Below, one piece after another: positions 8,794 to 16,872 of a stretch of DNA of 63,195 bases; position 1 is the first letter of the stretch; each line of letters starts with the position of its first letter. Below the pieces are notes generated by a model. It was given only the letters and a program-made list of their open reading frames with translations, ran no database searches and was not told the origin of the DNA. Position numbers and translations under genes: made by a program. Origin of the DNA: Bacteroidetes bacterium GWC2_46_850 (GTDB taxonomy: Bacteria; Bacteroidota; Bacteroidia; Bacteroidales; Dysgonomonadaceae); NCBI GenBank assembly GCA_001768325.1, contig MENQ01000018.1, positions 1 through 63,195 on the forward strand, in the 5' to 3' direction.

Positions 8794-8846
8794 CAATTTT
8801 AAAACAGTAACCTTGTTGGTTTTAGCGGGAATCGAAATAAAAAATT

Positions 8847-8854
8847 TATCTTTG
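8847..8854 (+). promoter_or_regulatory. -7 promoter box for the mlaEF pair
   Basis: TATCTTTG matches TAnnTTTG and lies 28 nt before the mlaE ATG. The -33 region holds only a TTTTAG near 8820, so that element is weak. Confidence 0.5.
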
Positions 8855-8881
8855 CATAAATATTTCGAACGAGAAAGCTGC

Positions 8882-9631
8882 ATGAAATTTATCCGTTCTT
8901 TAGAAGATATTGGCGAATACGCTCTGTTGATGAGAAGGGTACTGTCTGTGCCCGACCGGATGAGGGAGTTCGTGAAAGAATTCATGAAAGGGGTATATAC
9001 GCTGGGAGTGAACTCCATCTGGATTGTCATCATCATTTCCTTCTTCATCGGAGCAGTGATCGTGCTGCAAATAGCATTGAACATCGATTCACCTTTGTTG
9101 CCACGGTTCACGGTGGGTGTGGTGTCACGTGAGATCATCTTGCTGGAGTTTTCTTCCACCATCATGTGTCTCATTCTTTCAGGGAAAGTAGGATCGAACG
9201 TGGCCTCAGAGATCGGAACAATGCGTATCACCGAGCAGATCGACGCCCTTGACATCATGGGTGTGAATTCAGCCAATTATCTTATTTTACCTAAAATAGC
9301 TTCCTTTGTGGCCTTCATGCCGGTGCTGGTTATATTCAGCATGTTCATGGGCCTTTTTGGCGGATACATCATCTGCATGGTGCTGGGCACTCCTTCTGTA
9401 GAAACCTATGTATACGGTATTCAGGCATTCTTCCGGGAATCATTTGTCTGGTATTCTATTGTAAAATCGATGTTGTTCGGTTTTATCATTGCATCGGTAG
9501 CCGCTTATTTCGGCTATACAGCAAAAGGAGGTGCCCTGGAGGTGGGTGCTGCCAGTACCAATTCCGTGGTAATCAACAGTGTGTTGATTCTCGTTACCGA
9601 CCTGTTGTTTACGCAGCTGGCATTGGGATAA
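8882..9631 (+). CDS. mlaE: MlaE-type ABC transporter permease (lipid asymmetry)
   Basis: The protein has 249 residues and the MlaE/permease fold with about five membrane helices. Recognisable are the amphipathic start MRRVLSVPDRMREF, the conserved ELSSTIMC-like stretch (here LEFSSTIMCLILSGKVGSNV), GTMRITEQIDALDIMG, and the C-terminal AYFGYTAKGGALEVG with TNSVVINSVLILV. It should form the inner-membrane channel of a phospholipid transporter that maintains outer-membrane lipid asymmetry. The ATPase gene follows after 11 nt. No MlaD (MCE) gene is adjacent. The ATG at 8882 is chosen; the frame upstream overlaps the divergent gene. Confidence 0.92.
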   Translation: MKFIRSLEDIGEYALLMRRVLSVPDRMREFVKEFMKGVYTLGVNSIWIVIIISFFIGAVIVLQIALNIDSPLLPRFTVGVVSREIILLEFSSTIMCLILSGKVGSNVASEIGTMRITEQIDALDIMGVNSANYLILPKIASFVAFMPVLVIFSMFMGLFGGYIICMVLGTPSVETYVYGIQAFFRESFVWYSIVKSMLFGFIIASVAAYFGYTAKGGALEVGAASTNSVVINSVLILVTDLLFTQLALG

Positions 9632-9642
9632 AAATATCCGGT

Positions 9643-10437
9643 ATGATAGAGATAAAAAATCTGACAAAGGAGTTTGATGGGAAGCTGGTTCTTGCCGACA
9701 TCAATACCACCTTTCACAAAGGGGTGGTAAACATGATCATTGGTAAGAGCGGATCGGGTAAGACGGTCTTGCTGAAATGTCTTGTCGGTTTAATTTCACC
9801 TACTTCGGGTGAGATATGGTACGACAGCCGTAAATTCACAGGCATGAAATCGAGGGAGATACGCCGTCTGCGTCGCGATATTGGCATGCTTTTTCAGGGA
9901 GCAGCCCTGTTTGACTCCCGTACAGTGCTTGAGAACGTAATGTTTCCCCTGGAGATGTTCTCGCGAAAAAACAAACGTGAGCGTCGCAAACGTGCCGAGT
10001 TCTGTCTGGAGCGTGTAAACCTGTCGGAAGCTGCCACCCTTTATCCGTCGGAGATCAGCGGGGGAATGAAAAAACGGGTTGCCATTGCCAGAGCCATCGC
10101 ACTAAACCCGAAATATCTCTTTTGTGATGAACCCAACTCGGGACTCGATCCGAAAACATCGCAGCTGATCGATGAGCTGATACAGGATATCACCACCGAC
10201 TTTGGGATGACCACCGTGGTGGTGTCGCATGATATGAACTCAGTGATCAATATCGGGGATAATGTCATTTTTATCAACGAAGGAATCAAAGAGTGGGAGG
10301 GATCCAAGGCGGAAGTGATGGATGCCGATAACGAAAAGCTGAATGACTTTGTGTTCGCATCCGACCTGTTCAAGAAGATCAAAGAAGCGGAGGAAATTAT
10401 CTCCGAGGATGAGAATCAGGAGAAAATGAATAAATAG
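9643..10437 (+). CDS. mlaF: MlaF-type ABC transporter ATP-binding protein
   Basis: The protein has 264 residues and is a complete nucleotide-binding domain. Walker A is GKSGSGKT (34-41), the Q-loop is in MLFQGAALFDS, the signature is ISGGMKKR, Walker B is YLFCDEPNSGLDP and the H-loop is VVSHD. The GAALFDS stretch after the Q-loop is characteristic of the MlaF group. It energises the lipid transporter with MlaE, encoded 11 nt upstream. The C-terminal 30 residues are charged and probably flexible. A 124-bp gap separates it from sufC, so the two sets are likely separate units. Confidence 0.92.
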   Translation: MIEIKNLTKEFDGKLVLADINTTFHKGVVNMIIGKSGSGKTVLLKCLVGLISPTSGEIWYDSRKFTGMKSREIRRLRRDIGMLFQGAALFDSRTVLENVMFPLEMFSRKNKRERRKRAEFCLERVNLSEAATLYPSEISGGMKKRVAIARAIALNPKYLFCDEPNSGLDPKTSQLIDELIQDITTDFGMTTVVVSHDMNSVINIGDNVIFINEGIKEWEGSKAEVMDADNEKLNDFVFASDLFKKIKEAEEIISEDENQEKMNK

Positions 10438-10561
10438 AACAATTACACAACAATGGTTGTTATTCAGGGGCAAGAATGCTTCCTTTAAACAATTCAATCA
10501 CATAAAAAGCAATTTTTCAGGCGGATAATCAAGTGCCGCTATTTTAATTTTCAAAAACAAC

Positions 10562-11314
10562 ATGACTAGTATGTTAAAAATAAAGAACCTGCATGCAATC
10601 GTAGAAGAGAAAGAGATACTGAAAGGTTTAAACCTGGAAGTAAATCAGGGCGAAGTGCATGCAGTAATGGGTCCCAACGGATCCGGAAAAAGTACCCTTG
10701 CATCGGTGCTGGCAGGCAACCCCAAGTTTGAAGTTACCCGCGGGAATATTTTATTTAAAGATAGGGACCTGTTGGAGATGGAACCCGAGGATCGTGCCCG
10801 TGAAGGCCTATTTCTCAGTTTTCAGTATCCGGTGGAAATACCTGGTGTGAGCATGGTCAACTTCATGCGTGCAGCGGTGAATGAGCAACGCAAATATCGT
10901 GGCGAGGATCCCATCTCGGCGACCGATTTTCTGAAGCTGATGCGCGACAAAAGGGATCTCCTGGGAATGGACAGCCAACTGGTAAACCGTTCGGTGAACG
11001 AAGGTTTCTCGGGAGGTGAGAAAAAGAAAAATGAGATATTTCAGATGGCAATGCTCAATCCGCAACTGGCCATCCTCGACGAGACCGACTCGGGGCTCGA
11101 CATTGATGCCCTCAGGGTTGTAGCTGCAGGTGTGAACAAGCTGCAGACCAAAGAGAATGCGACCATCGTTATTACGCACTACCAACGACTGCTGGAGTAT
11201 ATCAAACCCGATTATGTACACGTGCTTTACGCGGGAAAAATTGTGCAGTCCGGTGGTCCCGACCTTGCGCATGAACTCGAAAAGAGAGGCTATGACTGGC
11301 TGATCAATCCATAA
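10562..11314 (+). CDS. sufC: Fe-S cluster assembly ATPase SufC
   Basis: The protein has 250 residues and is the ABC-type ATPase of the SUF iron-sulfur scaffold. Walker A is GPNGSGKST (37-45), the signature is FSGGEKKKNEI and Walker B is LAILDETDSGLD. LFLSFQYPVEIPGVSMVNF is the SufC-specific Q-loop region. It normally binds SufB and SufD in a SufBC2D complex in the cytoplasm. SufD follows after 19 nt. In most Bacteroidota sufB precedes sufC, but here the upstream gene is mlaF and no sufB lies in the window. The start may be the ATG at 10562 or the one three codons later. Confidence 0.95.
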   Translation: MTSMLKIKNLHAIVEEKEILKGLNLEVNQGEVHAVMGPNGSGKSTLASVLAGNPKFEVTRGNILFKDRDLLEMEPEDRAREGLFLSFQYPVEIPGVSMVNFMRAAVNEQRKYRGEDPISATDFLKLMRDKRDLLGMDSQLVNRSVNEGFSGGEKKKNEIFQMAMLNPQLAILDETDSGLDIDALRVVAAGVNKLQTKENATIVITHYQRLLEYIKPDYVHVLYAGKIVQSGGPDLAHELEKRGYDWLINP

Positions 11315-11333
11315 TCTGCAACCACTGACAACA

Positions 11334-12674
11334 ATGATAGAACAACAATATATAGATCTGTTTACACAGTTTCGTGAGGAACTCGATGCGCATTCGGTAA
11401 AAGGAATGAACCAGCATCGCGACGCCGCCTTCGATACTTTTAGGCAGATCGGGTTTCCCACTTCAAAACAGGAGGATTACAAGCACTCCAATATTGTGCG
11501 TACATTTGACACCGACCTGGGGCTTAATCTCCGAAACATACCCATCCCGGTGAACCCGTATGATGCTTTCAAATGCGATGTTCCCAATCTCGCCACACAT
11601 CTCTATTTTTTGATCAACGACCGTTATTACGATCGCTTCCAGCCCGAGGAAAAATTACCGGAGGGCGTTTTTGCAGGCAGCCTGCAACGTTTTTCGGAAC
11701 TGTACCCCGATCAATTTGCGGCGCACTATGCCCAAATAGCCGATTACAGTGACAACGGGGTGGTGGCTTACAACACCATGTTTGCCCAGGATGGTTTTGT
11801 GGTATACGTCCCCAAAAATGTAATCCTGGAAAAACCATTACAGCTCATCAACATCCTGCGAGGTGGAGTCAACCTGAGTGTGAACAGGAGAATCCTGATT
11901 ATAGCCGAAGAAAACGCACAGGTGAAACTGCTGGTATGCGATCATACCGTGGATGATATTCATTTTGTGGTGACCCAGGTAACTGAGGTCTTTGCCGGTG
12001 TCTCTGCCCAGGTGGATGTCTATGAGCTCGAGGAAAACTCTGAGAAGGTGACCCGGCTCAACAACCTGTTCAGTGAACAGAAAGACAATTCCAACGTGGT
12101 GACAAGCAGCATCACGCTGCATAATGGATATACCCGCAATAACTACCGCTTCCGTTTGCTTGGGCAACATGCTGAGGCCCATGCAGGAGGACTGGCCATC
12201 TGCGATAAGGAACAGCACATCGACAATTTTGCTTTCCTCGATCATGTTTCTCCCAATTGCATGAGCAACGAACTGTTTAAAACGGTACTGAACGACCGTG
12301 CAACAGGAGTCTTTTGCGGAAAAATATTGGTGGAGAAGGATGCACAAAAGACGATGGCATACCAAAATAACCGCAACCTGTTGGCTTCAGATTCGGCACA
12401 GATGTTTTCCAAGCCGCAGCTTGAGATCTATGCCGACGATGTCAAATGCTCCCACGGGCTTACCACGGGACAGCTCGATGAGGAGGCACTTTTCTACATG
12501 CGTGCCCGCGGTATCGATAAGGATGAGGCACGCCTTCTGCTGATGGTGGCCTTTACCCGCGATGTAGTGGATATGGTGCGTATTGAAAGCCTGCAGGAAA
12601 GACTGACGAATCTGATCAACAAGCGTTTCCGGGGTGAGCTGATGCGTTGCGGAAGTTGTAATGTGTGTATTTAG
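11334..12674 (+). CDS. sufD: Fe-S cluster assembly protein SufD
   Basis: The protein has 446 residues. The SufB/SufD beta-helix core is evident in its second half, including NYRFRLLGQHAEAHAGGLAI, FCGKILVEKDAQKTMAYQ and the C-terminal KCSHGLTTGQLDEEALFYM. The N-terminus has the SufD-type PTSKQEDYKHSN segment. It ends with CGSCNVCI, a short Cys-rich tail. It is a scaffold partner of SufC. The gene lies in the order sufC-sufD-sufS, and an unusual array of small inverted repeats follows its stop codon. Confidence 0.94.
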   Translation: MIEQQYIDLFTQFREELDAHSVKGMNQHRDAAFDTFRQIGFPTSKQEDYKHSNIVRTFDTDLGLNLRNIPIPVNPYDAFKCDVPNLATHLYFLINDRYYDRFQPEEKLPEGVFAGSLQRFSELYPDQFAAHYAQIADYSDNGVVAYNTMFAQDGFVVYVPKNVILEKPLQLINILRGGVNLSVNRRILIIAEENAQVKLLVCDHTVDDIHFVVTQVTEVFAGVSAQVDVYELEENSEKVTRLNNLFSEQKDNSNVVTSSITLHNGYTRNNYRFRLLGQHAEAHAGGLAICDKEQHIDNFAFLDHVSPNCMSNELFKTVLNDRATGVFCGKILVEKDAQKTMAYQNNRNLLASDSAQMFSKPQLEIYADDVKCSHGLTTGQLDEEALFYMRARGIDKDEARLLLMVAFTRDVVDMVRIESLQERLTNLINKRFRGELMRCGSCNVCI

Positions 12675-12768
12675 TGCTGCGCAGGTGATTCGCTTCGCGT
12701 TATTTGTGCTTCGCACGTTATTCGCTTCGCGATATTCAGCTTCGCTGTTATTTACGCTTCGCGTGTAA
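12675..12768. repeat. Tandem array of mini-hairpins with loop TTC
   Basis: Five short inverted repeats follow one another, all with loop TTC and different, internally matching stems: CGC/GCG at 12691-12699, GTGC/GCAC at 12706-12716, CGC/GCG at 12723-12731, CAGC/GCTG at 12737-12747, and ACGC/GCGT at 12754-12764. The last can be extended by TT/AA with a bulged G. A sixth, degenerate unit (TGC TGC GCA) lies at 12675-12683. Spacers are short and mostly (G)TTATT-like. The stem changes are compensatory, so pairing is kept while sequence is not. The array fills most of the sufD-sufS gap. It is not a CRISPR array or a normal terminator. Confidence 0.7.
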
Positions 12769-12803
12769 CTTAGTTGTAGTAAACCTCCAAAATTGGGAAA
12801 AAT

Positions 12804-14024
12804 TTGAAAGAACTGGATATAGATAAGATACGGGCCGACTTCCCGATTCTCTCACGTGAGGTATACGGCAAGCCGCTGGTTTATCTCGACAATGCAGCCA
12901 CTACCCAGAAGCCTCGTTGTGTGATGGATAAGATTGTGGAGATGTATTCAACCGTGAATGCCAATGTGCACAGGGGGGTGCATTTCCTGAGCCAGGCTGC
13001 CACGGATGAACACGAGGCAGCACGACGGACTGTGGCGCGGTTTATAGGGGCTGCTTCTGAAAACGAGATCGTTTTCACCCGCGGTGCCACAGAGTCGATC
13101 AATCTGGTGGCATCGTCTTATTGTCGCAGCTTTTGCCAGGAAGGGGACGAGATACTCATTACTGCCATGGAGCATCATTCCAATATCGTACCCTGGCAGC
13201 TACAAGCCGATATCCTCGGACTGAAACTCAGGGTCGCTCCCATTAATGAGAAGGGTGAGCTGCTCTTTGATGAGTTTGAAAAGTTGATCAACGCACGCAC
13301 CAAAATCATCGCAGTCACCCACATTTCCAATGTACTGGGTACGACTAACCCGATAGAGAAAATTGTGGCAACAGCCCACAAACTCGGCATACCTGTCCTG
13401 ATTGATGCTGCCCAGAGTGTGCAGCATTGCGAGGTGGACGTACAACAAATCGATTGTGATTTTCTGGTTTTCTCCTCCCACAAGATTTACGGTCCCACTG
13501 GTGTAGGTGTCTTGTACGGAAAGGAGAAATGGCTGAATGCCCTGCCACCCTATCAAGGTGGCGGCGAGATGATTGCCAGCGTTTCATTTGAGAAGACAAC
13601 CTTCAATAAGCTCCCGTTTAAATTTGAGGCGGGGACACCCGATTTCGTGGGTACAGCAGCGCTTGCCACAGCGCTGGACTATGTCTCCTCCATCGGTATG
13701 GAAAACATTGCCGCATATGAACATGAACTTTTGGAGTATGCCACAGAACAAATGCTGGCCATTCCCGGATTGCGGATTTTGGGGACCGCTTCGCAGAAAA
13801 GTAGTGTGATCTCTTTTCTGATGGCCGGTATTCATCCCTATGACCTGGGTACATTACTTGATAAAATGGGGATTGCTGTCCGTACCGGCCATCACTGTGC
13901 CGAGCCACTGATGCATACATTGGGAGTGGAAGGTACTGTTCGTGCTTCTCTAGCTTTTTACAACACAAAAGCAGAAATTGACCTGCTGGTGGAAGGCATC
14001 AACCGGATAGCAAATATGTTCTGA
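12804..14024 (+). CDS. sufS: Cysteine desulfurase SufS
   Basis: The protein has 406 residues and is a group II cysteine desulfurase that supplies sulfur for Fe-S assembly. The PLP lysine is Lys227 in FSSHKIYGPTGVG, and the catalytic Cys365 is in RTGHHCAEPLM. LDNAATTQKP and ITAMEHHSNIVPW are further signatures. The start is TTG at 12804: conserved sequence (ADFPILSREVYGKPL) begins within ten residues and the next in-frame ATG is at codon 41, inside the fold. It follows the mini-hairpin array and is probably co-transcribed with sufCD. No -7 box is seen in front of it. Confidence 0.94.
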   Translation: MKELDIDKIRADFPILSREVYGKPLVYLDNAATTQKPRCVMDKIVEMYSTVNANVHRGVHFLSQAATDEHEAARRTVARFIGAASENEIVFTRGATESINLVASSYCRSFCQEGDEILITAMEHHSNIVPWQLQADILGLKLRVAPINEKGELLFDEFEKLINARTKIIAVTHISNVLGTTNPIEKIVATAHKLGIPVLIDAAQSVQHCEVDVQQIDCDFLVFSSHKIYGPTGVGVLYGKEKWLNALPPYQGGGEMIASVSFEKTTFNKLPFKFEAGTPDFVGTAALATALDYVSSIGMENIAAYEHELLEYATEQMLAIPGLRILGTASQKSSVISFLMAGIHPYDLGTLLDKMGIAVRTGHHCAEPLMHTLGVEGTVRASLAFYNTKAEIDLLVEGINRIANMF

Positions 14025-14137
14025 ATGAATTGATTAATATTATAACAGAAAGAAGGCTGCTTTTCAAATAAATTAAACATATATTCTCGACGAACTCTAT
14101 ATTTTAAGTATTACTGGAATACTTTCGGTATAAAACA

Positions 14138-14161
14138 AACTTTATTTAATTAAATAAAGTT
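14138..14161. promoter_or_regulatory. 24-bp perfect palindrome, candidate operator
   Basis: The half-site AACTTTATTTAA is followed at once by its exact reverse complement. Its right edge is 15 bp upstream of the -33 element of the EPS promoter, a position that suits an activator or repressor dimer. No other copy was noticed in the window. Its AT-richness makes some self-complementarity more likely by chance, but 24 perfect bases are unusual. Confidence 0.55.
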
Positions 14162-14176
14162 AAATATTCCAAACTT

Positions 14177-14207
14177 TTTGTGTAGTCCATAATTTGCAGT
14201 AAATTTG
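14177..14207 (+). promoter_or_regulatory. Canonical Bacteroidota promoter for the EPS operon
   Basis: TTTG at 14177-14180 (-33) is followed after 19 nt by TAAATTTG at 14200-14207 (-7), a full match to the consensus with normal spacing. Transcription should start near 14214, leaving a leader of about 148 nt before the LruC lipoprotein ATG. Confidence 0.75.
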
Positions 14208-14245
14208 TGTGTTTTTAATCAAGTTAGAGCTTATTATTTTTTTTC

Positions 14246-14323
14246 ATGAGAGAGATAAATTCCATTGAATTATATTCGAGAAAATATGATTGGATGGATG
14301 CTTTTTGGTTGAATTTTATTTAA
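14246..14323 (+). CDS. Possible leader peptide upstream of the EPS operon
   Basis: A 25-codon frame from ATG 14246 to TAA 14321-14323 lies inside the predicted leader of the EPS mRNA. The peptide contains two Trp residues in its C-terminal half (YDWMDAFWLNF). No clear attenuator hairpin follows before the LruC gene. It may be a regulatory leader peptide or only a chance frame in AT-rich DNA. Confidence 0.25.
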   Translation: MREINSIELYSRKYDWMDAFWLNFI

Positions 14324-14361
14324 TGATATGCTTGTCTAATAAATAAAATATTTTGTCTATA

Positions 14362-16872
14362 ATGCGTAATTTTTTTAAAATGAGGACGAAGATTAGTCTC
14401 TTTTCTTTCACGCTGGTTTTGACTTTATTCGCTACTATTTTGTTGTTGCCCGGATGTGAAGTCGATTATTATGATCCGGAAGCTAACCCTGGAACAGGCA
14501 ATTCGCTGTTTGGAGACAGTGTCACTATTCCTGCGGGTTTTGACTGGTCAACGATGACTGCCGAAAATATTACTGTAAAGGTGGATGACAGATATAATGG
14601 TAAATATTACTACCAGATTGAAATCTTCGATGCAAATCCGATAGTTTTTCGAGAGGCCAGGCTTTTAGCAAAAGGAGTTGCAAAACAGGGTCAGAACTGG
14701 ATTACCAAGTTGGATTTTTTCTCTCACCTAGAGACCATTTACATCCGTCAAATTAGTCCTGCAGGACAGGGAGTCGTGAAAGTATTAAACACCTCCGCTA
14801 AAAATTTATACGTTGATTTTTCGCCAAGAACAGCCACTTCAATACAGACAAGTTCAATACAAACAAGGGCGACGGCTGTATCTCAGTTAGACAACATCAC
14901 GCGTACCCGTGCCAGTGATGGACCTAGCACAAATTATAATACCCCGGCGATTGATAACATCACAGTTTTTGAACTTTCCGGAACGCAAGATGTAACACCA
15001 AATCTTTGGAGTCCTCACACTTATGTCATTCCTGCCGGAAAAATTTTCAAAGGCAGTTTTAATTTTAACTGGACAAACTCTTTTCTTTATATCGAAGGAA
15101 CTTGGGAAAATACCTCTACAAATATAGCGCTGAATGGCTGGACAGTTATCGTGCAAGATGGAGGTAAGTTTATAAGCAATAAACAGGGTGGTTTCCTGTT
15201 GAACCCGAATAATAACCAAGGAGGACAACTTATCATAGCAGCAGGAGGTGAATTTGGGCATGAAGGCTCACCCATGGTTATTTCGCAGAACTCAGACCTG
15301 AGCAAGATCATCAACAGCGGCACACTCGGCACATCCGGATTGTCTGATATTCGTTATCTGTATAATTATGGAAACATTAACCTGAGTGGAAAAATGAACA
15401 CCTACAATTCGAGTTCCATTGTAAACGAAGGAAATTTTATCATTGACAATGGTGCCGGTGATAACAATGCGCTTTCGCTTCAGGGGAACTTCCGGAACGA
15501 AGGAACTGTGAGAATTTCAGGAACCATGAATACTCCGAGCAATACTTTTACTCTCACCAATACGGGCTTTTTCGAAGTATATAATTTGGGTTTCTCTAGT
15601 GGTACAGGTGCTCAGGGAACGATAAACAACGACGGACAGTTTATTATTACCAACAGTGCTTCCTTTGAACTCACTTTTAACGTTGCTTCAGGTGCATTGC
15701 TGGAAGTAAAGGATCTGACAATGAGAAACAGTGCGATTAATATTGCAGATAATGCCATGCTGAATGTAACGGGACAACTTACGATCTCTAAATCTGGATC
15801 ATCTAAAATAATCACGGGACCGGATGCAGGCAATGCACTGGCAAAAATTCATGTAGTTTCTATCGCCAACAATGCCAATTTCGAGCTTCAGGGAGAATTG
15901 GAGGTTGAGTGTTCCAATTACCAGGTATTACCCGATAGCGGCACTTCAGAAAAGGGGAATACCACGGGTGAAGAAGTCCGGTTCGTAATGGTAGGGGAAT
16001 CAACTGTGATCATCCCTCCTTCCGACTATAACAAAGGAGGAAACAACAATACTCCTTCCACACCTCCTACAAGTCCCGTTTTCCCGATTATTTATGAAGG
16101 ATCTACGGTAACGTATCTTTTCGAAGATGGTTGGCCCTATTTGGGCGACTTTGACATGAATGACCTGGTGATGGATCTGACGCCAACTTATAGTACGGAT
16201 GCAAACAATAAAGTAACGCAATTACGGCTCGACATAGTACTGCGTGCAATAGGAGCAACCAAAAGGTTGGGCGTAGGTTTACAGCTTGATGGAGTAAGCC
16301 CAGCCATCATAACCAATGTCTCCCGATCAAATAACGCAGGCAGCAACGGCAGCATCTTTTCTGTCGCGACTAATGGGCTTGAAAAGGGACAAACATATGC
16401 CGTGATACCACTCTTTGACATCGCGCATGAAGCATTGGGGCAATTTTCATCGGTGATGACCAATACCATCAAGGGATCACCCAATTCAGTGAGTTCCCTG
16501 TCCGTTCCCTTTATAATCATATTCAACACGCCAATAGATAAAGCCTCTGTTGGTTTGGAAAAATTTAATGTTTTTCTGATCAATGGGGGTTATCAGGCTA
16601 AGCGACACGAGGTACATATGTCCGGATTTCAGGCAACCGACAAGGCTGATCACAGTAAATTCGGATTTGCAGATGATAATTCAAATGTAAGACCTTATAC
16701 CTCCAAAGGTAATATGATCTGGGGATTAGCTATTCCGGGATCAGCAAAATATCCTGCGGAATGGACATCGATCAAGGATGCCTATCCCGAATTTGAAAGC
16801 TGGGCAACCAGCAGTGGAACCACCAATTTAGAGTGGTACAAATATTCCAATGAAGATGCAATCTATGAGTGA
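14362..16872 (+). CDS. LruC-domain surface lipoprotein with beta-helix-like repeats
   Basis: The protein has 836 residues. A lipoprotein signal ends in LLPGC (Cys32). The middle (about 190-540) is rich in Asn, Gly and Ser, with recurring INSGT, NEGNF, NEGTV and NNDGQF motifs that suggest a parallel beta-helix as in adhesins. The C-terminal 240 residues match the LruC/DUF4842 domain, beginning with YLFEDGWPYLGDFDMNDLV. The DFDMNDLVMD stretch has the DxDxNDxxxD spacing of a calcium loop. It is the first gene of the EPS operon, so a matrix or EPS-retention role is an inference. The ATG at 14362 is used rather than a TTG three codons earlier; ATG 14380 is also possible. Confidence 0.8.
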   Translation: MRNFFKMRTKISLFSFTLVLTLFATILLLPGCEVDYYDPEANPGTGNSLFGDSVTIPAGFDWSTMTAENITVKVDDRYNGKYYYQIEIFDANPIVFREARLLAKGVAKQGQNWITKLDFFSHLETIYIRQISPAGQGVVKVLNTSAKNLYVDFSPRTATSIQTSSIQTRATAVSQLDNITRTRASDGPSTNYNTPAIDNITVFELSGTQDVTPNLWSPHTYVIPAGKIFKGSFNFNWTNSFLYIEGTWENTSTNIALNGWTVIVQDGGKFISNKQGGFLLNPNNNQGGQLIIAAGGEFGHEGSPMVISQNSDLSKIINSGTLGTSGLSDIRYLYNYGNINLSGKMNTYNSSSIVNEGNFIIDNGAGDNNALSLQGNFRNEGTVRISGTMNTPSNTFTLTNTGFFEVYNLGFSSGTGAQGTINNDGQFIITNSASFELTFNVASGALLEVKDLTMRNSAINIADNAMLNVTGQLTISKSGSSKIITGPDAGNALAKIHVVSIANNANFELQGELEVECSNYQVLPDSGTSEKGNTTGEEVRFVMVGESTVIIPPSDYNKGGNNNTPSTPPTSPVFPIIYEGSTVTYLFEDGWPYLGDFDMNDLVMDLTPTYSTDANNKVTQLRLDIVLRAIGATKRLGVGLQLDGVSPAIITNVSRSNNAGSNGSIFSVATNGLEKGQTYAVIPLFDIAHEALGQFSSVMTNTIKGSPNSVSSLSVPFIIIFNTPIDKASVGLEKFNVFLINGGYQAKRHEVHMSGFQATDKADHSKFGFADDNSNVRPYTSKGNMIWGLAIPGSAKYPAEWTSIKDAYPEFESWATSSGTTNLEWYKYSNEDAIYE

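Larger units (their letters stand above)
14025..14361 (+). other. AT-rich intergenic region upstream of the EPS operon
   Basis: These 337 bases are very AT-rich. From left to right they hold an inverted repeat AGTATT/AATACT (14107-14112 and 14118-14123), a 24-bp perfect palindrome (14138-14161), a canonical promoter (14177-14207) and a transcribed leader of about 148 nt with a 25-codon reading frame. No UpxY-like antiterminator gene and no inverted repeats flanking the promoter, as at invertible Bacteroides capsule promoters, were seen. Confidence 0.7.

Noticed and set aside
8782-9276. 165-residue N-terminal extension of the YgjP-like protein
   Set aside because: It lies antisense to mlaE, is rich in Met/Ser/Ile as expected for a shadow frame, and the conserved domain begins at 8781.
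12675-12768. CRISPR array
   Set aside because: Units are 14-19 bp without constant repeats or unique spacers of CRISPR length, and no cas genes are present.
14025-14361. Invertible (phase-variable) EPS promoter
   Set aside because: No pair of long inverted repeats flanks the promoter and no recombinase gene is nearby.
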